Assembly (NCBI RefSeq): GCF_041261445.1
Contig: NZ_JBGCCU010000012.1
Span: 1 to 64,000 of the forward strand
Source: Catenulispora sp. EB89
GTDB taxonomy: Bacteria; Actinomycetota; Actinomycetes; Streptomycetales; Catenulisporaceae
Direction: 5' to 3'
Length of the DNA stretch: 64,000 nt
The position numbers were made by a program, and so were the translations under genes. Below are positions 1 to 9,208 of the stretch, one piece after another. Position 1 is the first letter of the stretch; each line of letters begins with the position of its first letter. The notes beneath the pieces are model-generated. The model searched no databases and was not told the DNA's origin. It worked only from the letters and a program-made list of their open reading frames with translations.

Positions 1-550
1 CGGCGGCGAGGGCACCGTATCCGAAGCCCACCTGGTCAAATTCAGCGCAGTTGACAACGGGCCAGAACTCTTAACTACGCGGCATTGGTCCGGTCTGGCG
101 GTGTCCAGCCGCATCGCTGCTGCTGTGGCCGGGCCTCGTTCGGCTGGACACCACCAGCCCGGCCAGGTTGGCTTCGCCCGTCGACGCGGCGAGGGACCCA
201 GAACCAACACCCCACATGGTCCTTCGGACCCCCTCACCACACCACCGGCCACGCTGCCCCGTCACCATCCGCACCCACCAAGGCGCCAGTCCTCACGCGA
301 GCCGCCAACCGCATCGCGCGCGCCGGTCCGACTGCCGCCCACCGTTGCCAACCGCAGGCCGCCGATGCTCCGCGCGGTGGTTTGGGCCGGCGCGGGGTCG
401 TGTCCGCGCTCGCCGCCGGCCGCCAGCGCAGATCGTTTCGCTGAACCGAACTGCGTCCCCCTGCGAGGTCACCAAACCTTAGGCGAAGCCGTAAAAATCG
501 CCTGTAAACCCCGCCCTCACCGCACCCGCCCGACACCGCCGCCCACAGCC
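1..550. other. No assignable gene (left edge)
   Basis: I see no convincing gene here. The only long open frame on the plus strand enters from the left edge and runs antisense through the hydrolase gene at 551-1513, so it looks like a shadow. A TTGACA hexamer lies at 51-56, but nothing resembling a -10 box sits at proper spacing. The stretch may hold the end of a gene from outside the window. Confidence 0.5.
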
Positions 551-1513
551 TCAGCGCGCCGCGAACCCGTCGATCGCCTCGATCACGGCGCGCGACATCG
601 CCGTGCTCCCGGTGTGTCCGGCGTCCTCGACTACGACGAGGCGTGCGTCCGGCCATGCCTGGGACAGCTCCCATGCCGTCTGCACCGGGCAGCCCAGGTC
701 CTGGCGGCCGTGGATCAGAACCGCTGGGATTCCCGCGAGCTTTCCCACGTCGCGCAGTACCTGGTCCGGGGCCAGCCATGCGCCGTGGCTGTAGTAGTGC
801 GCGCAGATCCGGACGAAGGCCAGGAGCGTGTCGTCGATTGTCCCGTCCGCCGAATGCGGGGCGCCGTTGGGCTCCAGCGAGATCACCGCGTCCTCCCAGG
901 CGAGCCAGTCTGCGGCGGCCTGTTCCCGTACCGACCGGTCGGGGTGCTCCATCAGCCGCGAGTATGCCGCGAGCAGGTTCCCGTCGCGCTCCGCCTCGGG
1001 CACGCCGCGGCGGAAGCGCTCCCATGCCTCGGGGAAGATGCGGCGTACGCCGCGGTAGAGCCAGTCCAGTTCTTCCGGGCGCGTCATCGTCACCGCTGGG
1101 ATGACCATCTCGCTGACGCGGTCGGGATGCCGCTGCGCGTACAGCAGTGCGAGCGTCGCGCCCCACGAGCCGCCGTTCACCAGCCACTTTTTGATGCCGA
1201 GGTGCTCGCGCAGCCGCTCCATGTCGGACAGTGCGTGCTCCGTGGTGTTCACCGACATGTCCGCGGCCGGATTGCTGGCGTGCGGGGTGCTGTAGCCGCA
1301 GTTGCGCTGGTCGAAGCGGACCACCCGGTACGCCTGCGGGTCCCAGAAACGCGTCGGGCGGTGGCTGCCGCCGGTTCCCGGGCCGCCGTGGAGCGACACG
1401 GCCGGCTTCCCCTCGGGGTTGCCGAGCTGCTCGTAGTAGATCCGATTGCCGTCGCCGACGTCCAGGAACCCGGTGTCGTAAGGGCTTGTCTCGGGATGGA
1501 AGAAGTCGGCCAT
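551..1513 (-). CDS. pip: Prolyl iminopeptidase-like alpha/beta hydrolase (S33)
   Basis: Probable cytoplasmic serine aminopeptidase that removes N-terminal proline from peptides (family S33). The 320-residue length is typical. What is visible: an HGGPG oxyanion motif near residue 43, the family-typical FDQRNCGYS stretch near residue 68, the nucleophile elbow GGSWGA near residue 114, a late Asp in the HGRQDLGCP segment and a C-terminal His in EDAGHTGS, giving a complete Ser-Asp-His triad. The ATG start gives MADFFHPETSPYD, with the usual short N-terminus. It stands alone; a hairpin at 1533-1564 separates it from the upstream secreted-protease gene. Substrate preference cannot be read from sequence, and other S33 hydrolases share these motifs. 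Confidence 0.85.
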   Translation of the reverse strand: MADFFHPETSPYDTGFLDVGDGNRIYYEQLGNPEGKPAVSLHGGPGTGGSHRPTRFWDPQAYRVVRFDQRNCGYSTPHASNPAADMSVNTTEHALSDMERLREHLGIKKWLVNGGSWGATLALLYAQRHPDRVSEMVIPAVTMTRPEELDWLYRGVRRIFPEAWERFRRGVPEAERDGNLLAAYSRLMEHPDRSVREQAAADWLAWEDAVISLEPNGAPHSADGTIDDTLLAFVRICAHYYSHGAWLAPDQVLRDVGKLAGIPAVLIHGRQDLGCPVQTAWELSQAWPDARLVVVEDAGHTGSTAMSRAVIEAIDGFAAR

Positions 1514-1532
1514 GAGGCCATCGTAGGTTCGG

Positions 1533-1564
1533 GCCGCGGGCGGACGGGAGCGCCCGCCCGCGGC
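1533..1564. terminator. Hairpin terminator after the S53 protease gene
   Basis: Perfect 11-bp inverted repeat (GCCGCGGGCGG / CCGCCCGCGGC) with a 10-nt loop. It lies just downstream of the stop of the minus-strand protease gene ending at 1578. There is no U-tract, as is common in actinomycetes. Confidence 0.6.
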
Positions 1565-1577
1565 TTCGGCCGGACGC

Positions 1578-2855
1578 CTAGAACGCGGACAGCCCGTTCG
1601 GCGTCCCCATCCCGGTCGGTCCGTCGTATCCGACCACTGCGTTGCACTGGTAGTCGCCGCCGCAGACCGTGCTCGGGGCGTTCGAGCCGCCGACGACGTC
1701 GTTCAGGCCCGCCTGTGCGGACGCCGCGTAGAATGCCGCGGCGTTCGGGTACTTGGCGGGGTTGCCGGCCAGGGCGATGACGCCGGCGACGAACGGCGCG
1801 GAGGCGCTGGTGCCGCCGACGATGATCCAGCCCGGCGCGCCATAGTCGGTCAGGTACACCGCCGGGCCGGTGTTCGGGTCGGCGTCGGCGGAGACGTCGG
1901 CGACCATGCGGCCGGGGCAGTTGGGGTCGGTCTGCCAGGCGGGCTTGTCGACCCACGCCGAGCAGCCGCTGGCGGCCCCGTTCCACGCCGTCTCGGACCA
2001 GCCGCGGGTGCTGGAGTTCCGGGTCAGCGAGGTGCCGCCGACGGAGATGACCGAGGAGAACACGGCCGGCTCGTTCGGGATGCCGTAGCCGCGGTCGCCG
2101 GAGGAGACGGTGATCGCGACGCCGGGGTGCGAGTAGTACGCGGCGTCGGCGGGCGTGGTGCTCGATTCGGTCGCGCCGTAGCTGTTGGAGACCTCGGTGG
2201 CGCCGAGCTTGACCGCGGTGTTCACCGAGGTGCCGAGGTCGGTGCCGCTGGGCTGGTCGGCCTCCACCAGCAGGATCCTGCACTGCGGGCAGGCCGCCGA
2301 GACCATGTCCAGGTCCAGCGCCTCCTCCACGCCCCAGCCGACGTCGGCCGGGAGCGGGGAGGCCGCGCCGCGCTCGTTCACCTTGCGGAAGCAGCCGTTG
2401 GCGGTGGTGCACGCGGGCAGGCCGTAGGTGGTGCGGTACACGGCGAGGTCGGCCTCGGCCGTGGGGTCGTCCCCGGCGTCGACGATCGCAATGGTCTGGT
2501 TCGCCCCGCCGGCCATCGGCAGGTCGTAGGCGGAGTGCAGGTCAGCCGGGCCGAAACCGGCCGGAGCGGCGGCCGGCGTGGCGGGCTTGCCCGCGGTGCC
2601 GGCCGCGCGGCTGATGTGGGCCGGCTCGTGCGCGTCGGTGCGGATCTGCGCGAAGCAGCGGTCGAAGCCGGGCTTCGGCGTGCCGCAGACGTCCTTCACG
2701 TTGCTCGCAGCAGCACCGGCAGCAGCACCGGCAGCGGTGGTGCGGGAGACGGGAGTCGCGGCGTCGGCCGGCGTCACGGCTACCGCGATCGCGCTGGCGG
2801 TCAGCATGCTGGCGGCAAATGTGGTCAGTATTCTGCGATTCAGAAGCGAAGTCAT
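1578..2855 (-). CDS. Secreted S53 (sedolisin/kumamolisin-type) serine-carboxyl protease
   Basis: A 425-residue exported endopeptidase. It starts MTSLLNRRILTTFAAS with a clear signal peptide ending near ADAATP (about residue 33). The S53 catalytic set is visible: Glu-x3-Asp in the GWGVEEALDLD segment, the oxyanion Asp in SSGDRGYG and the nucleophile Ser in VGGTSASAP; the C-terminal YDGPTGMGTPNG matches the end of the S53 domain. The region between signal peptide and catalytic core is only about 60-70 residues, shorter than the usual activation domain. The longer open frame upstream is read-through of another frame; ATG at 2855 fits the signal peptide and follows the preceding gene by 14 nt, so the two form an operon. 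Several Cys pairs suggest extracellular disulfides. Confidence 0.88.
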   Translation of the reverse strand: MTSLLNRRILTTFAASMLTASAIAVAVTPADAATPVSRTTAAGAAAGAAASNVKDVCGTPKPGFDRCFAQIRTDAHEPAHISRAAGTAGKPATPAAAPAGFGPADLHSAYDLPMAGGANQTIAIVDAGDDPTAEADLAVYRTTYGLPACTTANGCFRKVNERGAASPLPADVGWGVEEALDLDMVSAACPQCRILLVEADQPSGTDLGTSVNTAVKLGATEVSNSYGATESSTTPADAAYYSHPGVAITVSSGDRGYGIPNEPAVFSSVISVGGTSLTRNSSTRGWSETAWNGAASGCSAWVDKPAWQTDPNCPGRMVADVSADADPNTGPAVYLTDYGAPGWIIVGGTSASAPFVAGVIALAGNPAKYPNAAAFYAASAQAGLNDVVGGSNAPSTVCGGDYQCNAVVGYDGPTGMGTPNGLSAF

Positions 2856-2869
2856 AACTCTGATTCCCC

Positions 2870-4891
2870 TCAGCCGATCGTGTAGGCGTTGGCGACGGTC
2901 TGCGTGATGGACCCGCCGAGCGCGTCGGTGGCGGTCACCTTCAGCCAGGGCGTGCTGCCCTTGGCGCCGTTCTTCCACAGCGCGACGAAGCGGCCCTGAC
3001 CGGCCGGGATCACCGAGGCCGGCGTCCAGGTCACGCCCTTGTCGTAGGACACTGAGACGCTCTCGGCAGTGATCGCGGCATTCGAGCCGGCCCCGTTGTA
3101 GGACTGGTGGCCGACCGTCAGCGCCAGCACCGCCACCGGGCCGTGGCTGGTGCCGGTGTCGTCGGTGGCCAGCTGGTAGTTCAGATTCAGCACCGGCAGG
3201 ATCGAGCATGGCGTGGTGCCGCCCGCCTGCGCGTAGCAGATGTTGGCGACCGGGAAGGTCCACGCAGGGTCCGGCGTCGGGGTGTAGGGCACGGTGATGT
3301 CGGTGTGCGTCGCCGTGGACTGCGCGAGCGGGAACTGGCTCAGGTCCTGGTCGAACACCAGGCGGTAGGTGCCGGGCTGCTGGGACTGGCCGGTGACCTC
3401 GACCCAGGGGTAGCCGTCCTGCGAGGCGATCTGGACGCCGTCGCGGTAGACGGTGAAGTGGCTGTTCGCCGGACCTCCGGGCCCGCCGACGGTGTCCGGA
3501 TTGCTGTCCTGAAGCGCGTCCAGCCCCAGGTCCACGACGCCGCCGTCGGCGCAGGAACGGCACGGCGCGTCACCCCCGTAACGGCCGGCCTGCGGCGTCA
3601 GCGGGCCGTGGCCCCAGGTCCGCCAGGACTCGGTCGGACCGGTGTAGGCCGGGTTGAACGTCTGCAGATCGATCATGGGTGGTTCGATGCCGGCGGCCGG
3701 TGCGTCGGGGATGACGTCCCGCACGTACTCCGCGCCGCCGGCCGGCGGGCCGTAGTACGTCGTCAGGGTTCCCGGGACCGTGACGGAGTAGACGCGCGCG
3801 AACCCCGTGCCCCTGGGGAAGACCGATCCGGTCAGGTACGCGCCCTTGTGGGACGTGAAACCGGGGTCGATGTCGAACGAGTTGTGGATCGTGCCGAGCG
3901 TCGAGGCGTCGATCCGGTAGCTCTGGTTCGCGGCGATGTGGTCGGACGCCGGGAACATCACGTCGTAGAGGTAGGGGTCCGCGGTCCCGGCCGGGCTGGA
4001 GGCTCCCCACCCCAGCACCTGGTAGGTGAAGCCGCCGACCTGCGCCGGCTTGGTCGCGTTGGTATACGTCGGCCCGTCGGCCGGGGTCATCAGGATACTG
4101 GTCTGCCCGTTGAGGTCGGTGCGGTTGTCCAGCAGGATGCCGCTGTCGTGCACCGCCGGGCGCGGCGTCGTGGCCGTCACCTGGGAGGTCGCGGCGCGCT
4201 CGTCGGCGGTCACGGTGACCGGGCCGGCTCCGGCGACGGTGATGTCGAGCTGGACCAGCTGGCGCGTCGTGGGGATGTTCGTCGTCGGGTCGGTCTCGGT
4301 GAACAGTGTGGTGGCCGAGTAGTGGCCGGTGGGCACCGCGACCCGGGCCACGCCGTTGGTCAGCGGGATCGGGTTGCTCCAACGGTTGGAGTCGTCGACG
4401 TTGGTGAGGAAGGTGAAGCCTTCGGCGGCGCGGCCGTCCATGCCTGTGCCGTTGATCTGCACGATCCCCATCGGGAAGTACGGGATCACCGCGGGCTTGC
4501 TGGGTGCACTCGGTGCCGGGAGCTCGTACTGCGACGCCACGAACTGCGCCGGCGCGGCCAGGACGGACTCGGGGATGACGTAGGAGTGCTGCGCGTTCGG
4601 GGTGTAGCGGACGGCGGGGACGTTGCTGCCGTCGGGCGCCATCACCGCGACGCTCGAGGTCTGGCCGGAGCCGGTGATGAGGACCCGGTCGCCGTTTGGC
4701 AGGGTGCTAATGTGCGGCGCTGCGGCGGTGGCGCCGGCGGTGGCGCCGGCGGCGGCGAGCGGCCGGGCCGCAGACGCGGCGGCCGTGGTGGCAGTCGTCG
4801 CCGTGGCGGCGCCGTCCACGGCCATCACGGCGACCGCGGCCAATGCGATGGCCGCCGAAAGTGTCGAGACACGGCGGATACGTGCTAGCAC
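2870..4891 (-). CDS. Large secreted protein of unknown function, operon partner of S53 protease
   Basis: A 673-residue exported protein. I chose the GTG at 4891 because a GGAGGAA ribosome site sits 6-7 nt upstream; it yields a classical signal peptide (RIRRVST then an Ala/Val-rich core). The longer ATG start at 4963 would bury the signal. After an Ala/Thr-rich linker the mature protein is rich in beta-type segments (GDRVLITGSGQ, YRLVFDQDL, SVSYDKGVTW) without catalytic motifs I recognise. A C-terminal Ig/fibronectin-like fold is plausible from the DKGVTWTPA and WLKVTATDALGG segments. It precedes the protease by 14 nt, so it may be a substrate, cell-surface scaffold or accessory. Function unknown. 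Confidence 0.75.
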   Translation of the reverse strand: MLARIRRVSTLSAAIALAAVAVMAVDGAATATTATTAAASAARPLAAAGATAGATAAAPHISTLPNGDRVLITGSGQTSSVAVMAPDGSNVPAVRYTPNAQHSYVIPESVLAAPAQFVASQYELPAPSAPSKPAVIPYFPMGIVQINGTGMDGRAAEGFTFLTNVDDSNRWSNPIPLTNGVARVAVPTGHYSATTLFTETDPTTNIPTTRQLVQLDITVAGAGPVTVTADERAATSQVTATTPRPAVHDSGILLDNRTDLNGQTSILMTPADGPTYTNATKPAQVGGFTYQVLGWGASSPAGTADPYLYDVMFPASDHIAANQSYRIDASTLGTIHNSFDIDPGFTSHKGAYLTGSVFPRGTGFARVYSVTVPGTLTTYYGPPAGGAEYVRDVIPDAPAAGIEPPMIDLQTFNPAYTGPTESWRTWGHGPLTPQAGRYGGDAPCRSCADGGVVDLGLDALQDSNPDTVGGPGGPANSHFTVYRDGVQIASQDGYPWVEVTGQSQQPGTYRLVFDQDLSQFPLAQSTATHTDITVPYTPTPDPAWTFPVANICYAQAGGTTPCSILPVLNLNYQLATDDTGTSHGPVAVLALTVGHQSYNGAGSNAAITAESVSVSYDKGVTWTPASVIPAGQGRFVALWKNGAKGSTPWLKVTATDALGGSITQTVANAYTIG

Positions 4892-5048
4892 AAGCGTTTC
4901 CTCCAGATCATCGCCACGGCCCCGGGACGCGGGATGTGCGGGCGCGGAACCATGGGCTGTCATGAACTAGAGACGTGGTGTGTGAGGCGGTAGGTCTCGC
5001 AGGACTCTGAGTTCGTTTTCCGACTGTGATCGCTACTCTCGGGCCGGA

Positions 5049-5080
5049 TGACAACTTTTCCGGGCTCCGCCCTCGTATAG
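5049..5080 (+). promoter_or_regulatory. Candidate promoter of the sigma-factor operon
   Basis: TGACAAC at 5049-5055 and CGTATA at 5074-5079 are 18 nt apart, an arrangement resembling ECF-type promoters (AAC and CGT cores). It lies 35 nt upstream of the sigma gene, consistent with autoregulation. By-eye match only. Confidence 0.3.
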
Positions 5081-5114
5081 CGAGGCGATACCGAGGAGTC
5101 GGGGGAGGAGATCG

Positions 5115-5663
5115 ATGCGCAGACCTGATGACGGTGAGTTCACGAAGCTGGTGGCGGCCAGATCGCTGGCGCTGCGGCGGATGGCGTACCTGATGTGCGG
5201 CGACTGGACTCAGGCGGAGGACCTGGTGCAGGTCGCCTTCATCAAGTTGCACGCCGCCTGGGGACGGGTCCGGTCCGAGCAGGGTGTTGACGCCTACCTG
5301 CGTACCACGCTGCTGCGCGCCTGCATCGACGAGAAGCGGCGTGCGCACTGGCGGCGCGAGCAGCCCTCGTCGGACGCCATGCCGGACCTGGCCGCGGTCC
5401 ACGACAGCGCGGTGACCAGGGTGTCGGACCGGGAGGTGGTGGTGGCGGCGCTGCGCCGGCTGCCGCCCGGGCAGCGCGCGGTGCTCGTCCTGCGCTTCTT
5501 CGACGACCAGGACATCGAGGGCACGGCGCGGCTGCTCGGCGTCTCGACCGGCACCGTCAAGAGCCAGACCGCGCGGGGACTGGCCGCGATGCGCTCGATC
5601 CTGCCCGACCCCGCTCGCCCCGGCGGCGAGGAACTCCTCATGACGAAGAAGGAGCAGTCATGA
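5115..5663 (+). CDS. SigE-family ECF RNA polymerase sigma factor
   Basis: A 182-residue group 4 sigma factor. Region 2 covers roughly residues 10-75, with the hallmark MCGDWTQAEDLVQVAF stretch of the actinobacterial SigE-like family; region 4 covers about 110-165, with LPPGQRAVLVLRFFDD and the recognition helix around GVSTGTVKSQTARGLA. GGGGGAGGAG precedes the ATG. The stop overlaps the next start (ATGA), so the membrane-anchored downstream protein is translationally coupled and may be its anti-sigma or sensor partner. The divergent secreted-protein operon is a natural candidate target. Confidence 0.9.
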   Translation: MRRPDDGEFTKLVAARSLALRRMAYLMCGDWTQAEDLVQVAFIKLHAAWGRVRSEQGVDAYLRTTLLRACIDEKRRAHWRREQPSSDAMPDLAAVHDSAVTRVSDREVVVAALRRLPPGQRAVLVLRFFDDQDIEGTARLLGVSTGTVKSQTARGLAAMRSILPDPARPGGEELLMTKKEQS

Positions 5664-7207
5664 CCGAAGACGGCGAGTGGATGCGGGAAGTTTTCGACAC
5701 GACGCGGGGCGAGGAGGAGCCCATCTGGTACGCCGACGCGCAGGCCATCATCGGCGGCGGCGACCGCAGGCGGCGGCTGCGGACCGTCGGCGCCGGGAGT
5801 GGATCGCTCGCGGTGGTCGCGGTCGCGGCGACGATCGCGGTGAGCCTGGCCGGACCGGGCGGCGGCGGACGGTCGACGACGGCGCCGCCGCCGACCAAGT
5901 CGCCGACGACGGCACCGGCCACATCGGCGACCAAGCTGTCGGCGCCGCCGACCCTGTCGACCGGGACGGTCCTGGACCGGGTCGACTTCATACCGGTCGA
6001 GGTCAAGAACATGTCTCTGGGCGGCGGCGCCCCGCTGAAGTACATCGCCGTGCCCGAGCCGGCGGTGACGGACATGGGGGCCCTGCTGGCGGGGCTGGAC
6101 CCGACGTCGTCGCACATCGTCCCGAACCCCAACCAGGGGGTCCCCGCCAAGGCCGTGCCGTTCGGCGACGCCGGCGGCGACAACCTCGCCGACGTCCAGG
6201 TCAACTCCACCTGGACGCCGAACGGCAAGCCGGCGGCGCGGGGCGGTACGGCCGGGCTCCAGGTCTCGCCGAACGGCTACCTGCTCACGCAGTTCCTGGA
6301 CGGCGACGACGCGAAGTTCCAGCCGTCGATGCCCGGCTGCGGCACCGCCGGGGGGCTGGGGGAGACCTGGTCGACGCTCGATCCGAACCCCGCCAAGCCC
6401 GACGGCCCGGATCAGGTGGCGTGGGGTGCGTGCGACCACCGCCAACTCGGCGACGGGTCGGTCCTGGCGAGCTCGACGAAGTCGTTCGGCAAGCTCACGG
6501 CGATCTTCGCGATGCGGCAGTTCCCGGGCGGTGCCGGGGCTGTGGAGACCCTCTGGATGAACTACACGATCAAGGAGGGCACGGCCGGCATCGGGCCGAA
6601 CCCGGACACCGTGATCTCGCCGTCGCCGATCACCCCGCAGGACCTGACCGGCGTGCTGTCCGGCGGTGGCATCGCCCCCGGCCTGAAGTCGGCGGCCGCC
6701 GTCACGGTGCCGCCGACCCTGCTTCAGACGTCGGACTTCGGCACCGGGTGGAACATCGACGTGACCGGCACGCCCAACCGGCCCTCCACCCTGGTGACCG
6801 ACGCGTGCGCGAGCGTCCAGAAGGATCTGCTCGGCCCGACCGTGCCGGACTACACCTTCTCCGGGCCGACGCCCAGCGGGCTGAACGTCCGGGCCGACGT
6901 CCTCCGGCTGACGGTGAAGGCCGGGACCGGCGCCCAGAAACTCGCCGACCTCCGCCATCAGGCGGAGACCGGATGCGGGGACACGACCGTGGCCTCGCTG
7001 CCGAGCGGGATCGGGGACGGCGGCTTCGTCGAGAACATCCCCGGCCTGCCCACCAAGACGTGGAACGTGTTCGTCCGCTTCGGCGACGTCGTGATCCAGG
7101 TCGACGTGACCAGCCCGGAGGGCTCGTCCTCCTTCACGCAGGCCGACAAGCAGTGGGTCACCGGCCTTGGTGCGAAGATCGCGGCGCGGTTCGCGGCGAA
7201 GGGCTGA
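5660..7207 (+). CDS. Membrane-anchored protein coupled to the sigma factor (putative anti-sigma/sensor)
   Basis: 515 residues with an N-terminal cytoplasmic segment of about 45 residues (EDGEWMREVFDTTRGEEE), one transmembrane helix near residues 50-70 (SGSLAVVAVAATIAVSLAG), a Thr/Pro/Ser-rich linker to about residue 100 and a large extracytoplasmic domain. It starts inside the sigma-factor stop codon. That topology and coupling are typical of SigE-group operons, where the partner modulates the sigma factor, but I see no zinc anti-sigma motif (HxxxCxxC). Cys residues in the outer domain (PGCGTAGG, GACDHRQ, TDACASV, TGCGDT) could form disulfides. A GC hairpin at 7239-7266 ends the operon. Confidence 0.7.
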   Translation: MTEDGEWMREVFDTTRGEEEPIWYADAQAIIGGGDRRRRLRTVGAGSGSLAVVAVAATIAVSLAGPGGGGRSTTAPPPTKSPTTAPATSATKLSAPPTLSTGTVLDRVDFIPVEVKNMSLGGGAPLKYIAVPEPAVTDMGALLAGLDPTSSHIVPNPNQGVPAKAVPFGDAGGDNLADVQVNSTWTPNGKPAARGGTAGLQVSPNGYLLTQFLDGDDAKFQPSMPGCGTAGGLGETWSTLDPNPAKPDGPDQVAWGACDHRQLGDGSVLASSTKSFGKLTAIFAMRQFPGGAGAVETLWMNYTIKEGTAGIGPNPDTVISPSPITPQDLTGVLSGGGIAPGLKSAAAVTVPPTLLQTSDFGTGWNIDVTGTPNRPSTLVTDACASVQKDLLGPTVPDYTFSGPTPSGLNVRADVLRLTVKAGTGAQKLADLRHQAETGCGDTTVASLPSGIGDGGFVENIPGLPTKTWNVFVRFGDVVIQVDVTSPEGSSSFTQADKQWVTGLGAKIAARFAAKG

Positions 7208-7238
7208 GGCGGCGTCGTTTCGGCGACGCACACCCCGG

Positions 7239-7266
7239 GCCCGGCCGGATCGTTCTCCGGCCGGGC
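7239..7266. terminator. Bidirectional hairpin terminator
   Basis: Perfect 10-bp inverted repeat GCCCGGCCGG / CCGGCCGGGC with an 8-nt loop. It sits between the convergent ends of the genes stopping at 7207 and 7276. Confidence 0.7.
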
Positions 7267-7275
7267 ACGGCGGCA

Positions 7276-8346
7276 TCAGGAAGCTGATTCGGCTTCGGGC
7301 TCGACCGAACCGGTGTCGGTGCCGACGGCGACTGCGACTTTGCCCTGCCGGCTTCCCGACGCCACGGCCTGATGCGCCTCGCCGACGGTGCCCAGGTGGT
7401 AGGGCGTCGGGTCGACGATGGGCGTGATCAGGCCCTGGTCCACCAGGTCCGCCGCGGCGGCCAGCGCGTTTCCGTGGTGCGCGCGGTGCTTTCCGGTCAG
7501 CAGCGGCAGCAGGGTGAACACGCCGGAGTAGCTGGCGCCGCGGAAGCTCAGCGGCGCCAGGCTGTGCTCGCCCCAGCCCAGGATGCTGACGACGCGGCCG
7601 GTGTAGGGCCGTACCGCGGCGAAGGAGAGGTCGAGGGTGGCTCCGCCGACGGTGTCGAAGATGACGTCGAAGCCTTCCCCGCCGGTGGCCGACTGGACGT
7701 ACTCCTCCATGGACGTCGCACGGTAGTCGATCGGCTCGGCGCCCAGGCCGCGAATGGTCTCCAGGTTCGCTTCGCTGCCGGTGGCGAAGACCGTGGCGCC
7801 GCGCGCGATCGCCAGCTGCACCGCGATGTGTCCCACGCCGCCGGCGCCGCCGTGCACCAGCACGAGCTGGCGTGGGCCGACCCCGGCCCGGTCCACGAGC
7901 CCTTCCCAGGCGGTGATCAGCGCCAGCGGCAGCGCCGCCGCCTCGACCATGCTCAGCCGGACGGGCTTGCGGGCCAGCAGGTCGGCGTCCACGGCGGCGT
8001 ACTCGGCCAGGGTGCCGGGCAGCCCGCCGACCCCGCCGGCCATGCCGTAGACCTCGTCGCCGACGTCGAACCGGGTCACGCCGGGACCGACCTCGGTGAC
8101 CACGCCGGCGAGGTCGATGCCGAGCACATGCGGCGGCTTGACCTGCGCGTGCCCCGCCGCGCCGCTCTTGATCTTGATGTCCAGCGGGTTCACCCCGCTG
8201 GCCTTGACCCGCACCAGCACCTCGCCCCGGCCGGGCGTCGGCCGCTCGATGCTGCGCAGGGTCGGCTCGACACCGAACTCCTCCAGGACGACGGCGCGCA
8301 TCCGTGGGCGCTCCGGAGTCGGGCTGCCGGTGCTGTCGGCTGGCAT
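7276..8346 (-). CDS. Zinc-independent MDR-family NADP-dependent oxidoreductase (quinone oxidoreductase-like)
   Basis: 356 residues. The ATG at 8346 (MPADSTGSPT) was chosen over the upstream ATG because GAGGAGGA lies 4 nt before it. The N-terminal GroES-like domain shows GEVLVRVKASGVNPLD and HVLGIDLAGVV; the Rossmann domain has VLVHGGAGGVGHIAVQLA as nucleotide-binding loop, followed by FATGSEANL and FDTVGGATLD. There are no structural or catalytic zinc ligands, placing it with quinone oxidoreductase/enoyl-reductase-like MDR proteins. The neighbouring decayed TetR gene could once have regulated it. Substrate unknown. Confidence 0.85.
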   Translation of the reverse strand: MPADSTGSPTPERPRMRAVVLEEFGVEPTLRSIERPTPGRGEVLVRVKASGVNPLDIKIKSGAAGHAQVKPPHVLGIDLAGVVTEVGPGVTRFDVGDEVYGMAGGVGGLPGTLAEYAAVDADLLARKPVRLSMVEAAALPLALITAWEGLVDRAGVGPRQLVLVHGGAGGVGHIAVQLAIARGATVFATGSEANLETIRGLGAEPIDYRATSMEEYVQSATGGEGFDVIFDTVGGATLDLSFAAVRPYTGRVVSILGWGEHSLAPLSFRGASYSGVFTLLPLLTGKHRAHHGNALAAAADLVDQGLITPIVDPTPYHLGTVGEAHQAVASGSRQGKVAVAVGTDTGSVEPEAESAS

Positions 8347-8678
8347 GGATTCCTCCTCGTCTGGACCAGTATCGGTGGTCGGGGCTCCTGCCGGGTGATC
8401 GACCGGCGCTGCCACAACCCCGTCGGCGTCGTGGGCATTCCGATCGCCGACACGGCGACTCCCAGCGGCCAGGCCGCCAGCCCGCGAGTCCGCCAGCCCG
8501 CCAGCCCCTAGTCCACGGGCACGTCAAGGACGGGCACATAAAGTCAGACAGCGGCCAACTCGCCGTCGCCGCCCGGGCCCGTAACAACACCACGACGTTC
8601 GGACGGACACACGGGTCACACGGCGATCCGAGCTGATCGCGTGTCCCGCCGAGGCGAATCGTGCCGGGTGCCGGGCGG
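8347..8678. other. Gene-free spacer with short GC repeats
   Basis: No coding signal that I trust. It contains an irregular run of CCGCCAGCCCG-like units around 8469-8510. It separates the oxidoreductase start from the 3' end of the broken TetR gene. Confidence 0.5.
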
Positions 8679-8811
8679 TCAGGTCGTGGGGGCTGTGACG
8701 GCCGCGTCGACCAGGGCCGCAGCCGCGGCGCGGGCAGCTTGGGCGATAGCGGGGATGTGGTCCATGTCGGCGGCTATGCCCCCGCCGTCGTAGAGCAGTT
8801 GCAGTTGTTCG

Positions 8812-8838
8812 CCCAGGCGCCCAGGCGCCCAGGCGCCC
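8812..8838. repeat. 8-bp tandem repeat (about 3.5 copies) inside the TetR remnant
   Basis: Unit GGGCGCCT on the minus strand (AGGCGCCC on plus), repeated head to tail. Two extra units relative to an in-frame version add 16 nt and break the reading frame. This is typical of slipped-strand expansion. Confidence 0.8.
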
Positions 8839-9185
8839 GGGATCGCGGGCGCCGGCCGCTTCGGCCAGGCGGGTGAACATGGTGCGGACCGATCCAGCTG
8901 CGGTATTGCTCCGTGGACTCTTTGATCTGACCGCCGGGTTCGGCCGTGGCGTCGGCGGCGGCGAAGGCACAGCCGTGGAAGTCCGGCTGGCGGAAGATCT
9001 GCGCCTGGGCGTCGAAGACGGCCAGGATCTTCTCGCGTGGGTCTCCGGCCGCGTCGATGGCGCGTTCCAACCGGCCGGTGGTGCCTTCGTGCCGCGTGGA
9101 CAGGTAGGCGCGCACGAGCGCCTCCTTGCTGCCGAAGGTGTTGTAGAGCGAGCCTTTGGCGACACCGGCGTGTTCGAGGATCTGC

Positions 9186-9207
9186 CGGAGCGGACCGGTC
9201 CGCTCCG
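9186..9207. repeat. Perfect 22-bp palindrome at the TetR break point
   Basis: CGGAGCGGACC followed directly by its reverse complement GGTCCGCTCCG. It lies exactly where recognisable TetR sequence stops on the minus strand and a coding-like plus-strand fragment (to 9340) begins, so it marks a likely rearrangement junction. Confidence 0.6.
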
Positions 9208-9208
9208 A

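Noticed and set aside
51-77. TTGACA with TAACTA as a promoter at the left edge
   Set aside because: Spacing is about 15 nt, the -10 match is poor, and no gene follows in that direction.
101-1780. A 559-codon plus-strand frame at the left edge
   Set aside because: It runs antisense through the iminopeptidase and the end of the S53 gene; no recognisable motif.
5294-8593. A 1099-codon minus-strand frame
   Set aside because: Antisense to the sigma-factor operon and out of frame with the oxidoreductase; low-complexity Arg/Gly/Ala product.
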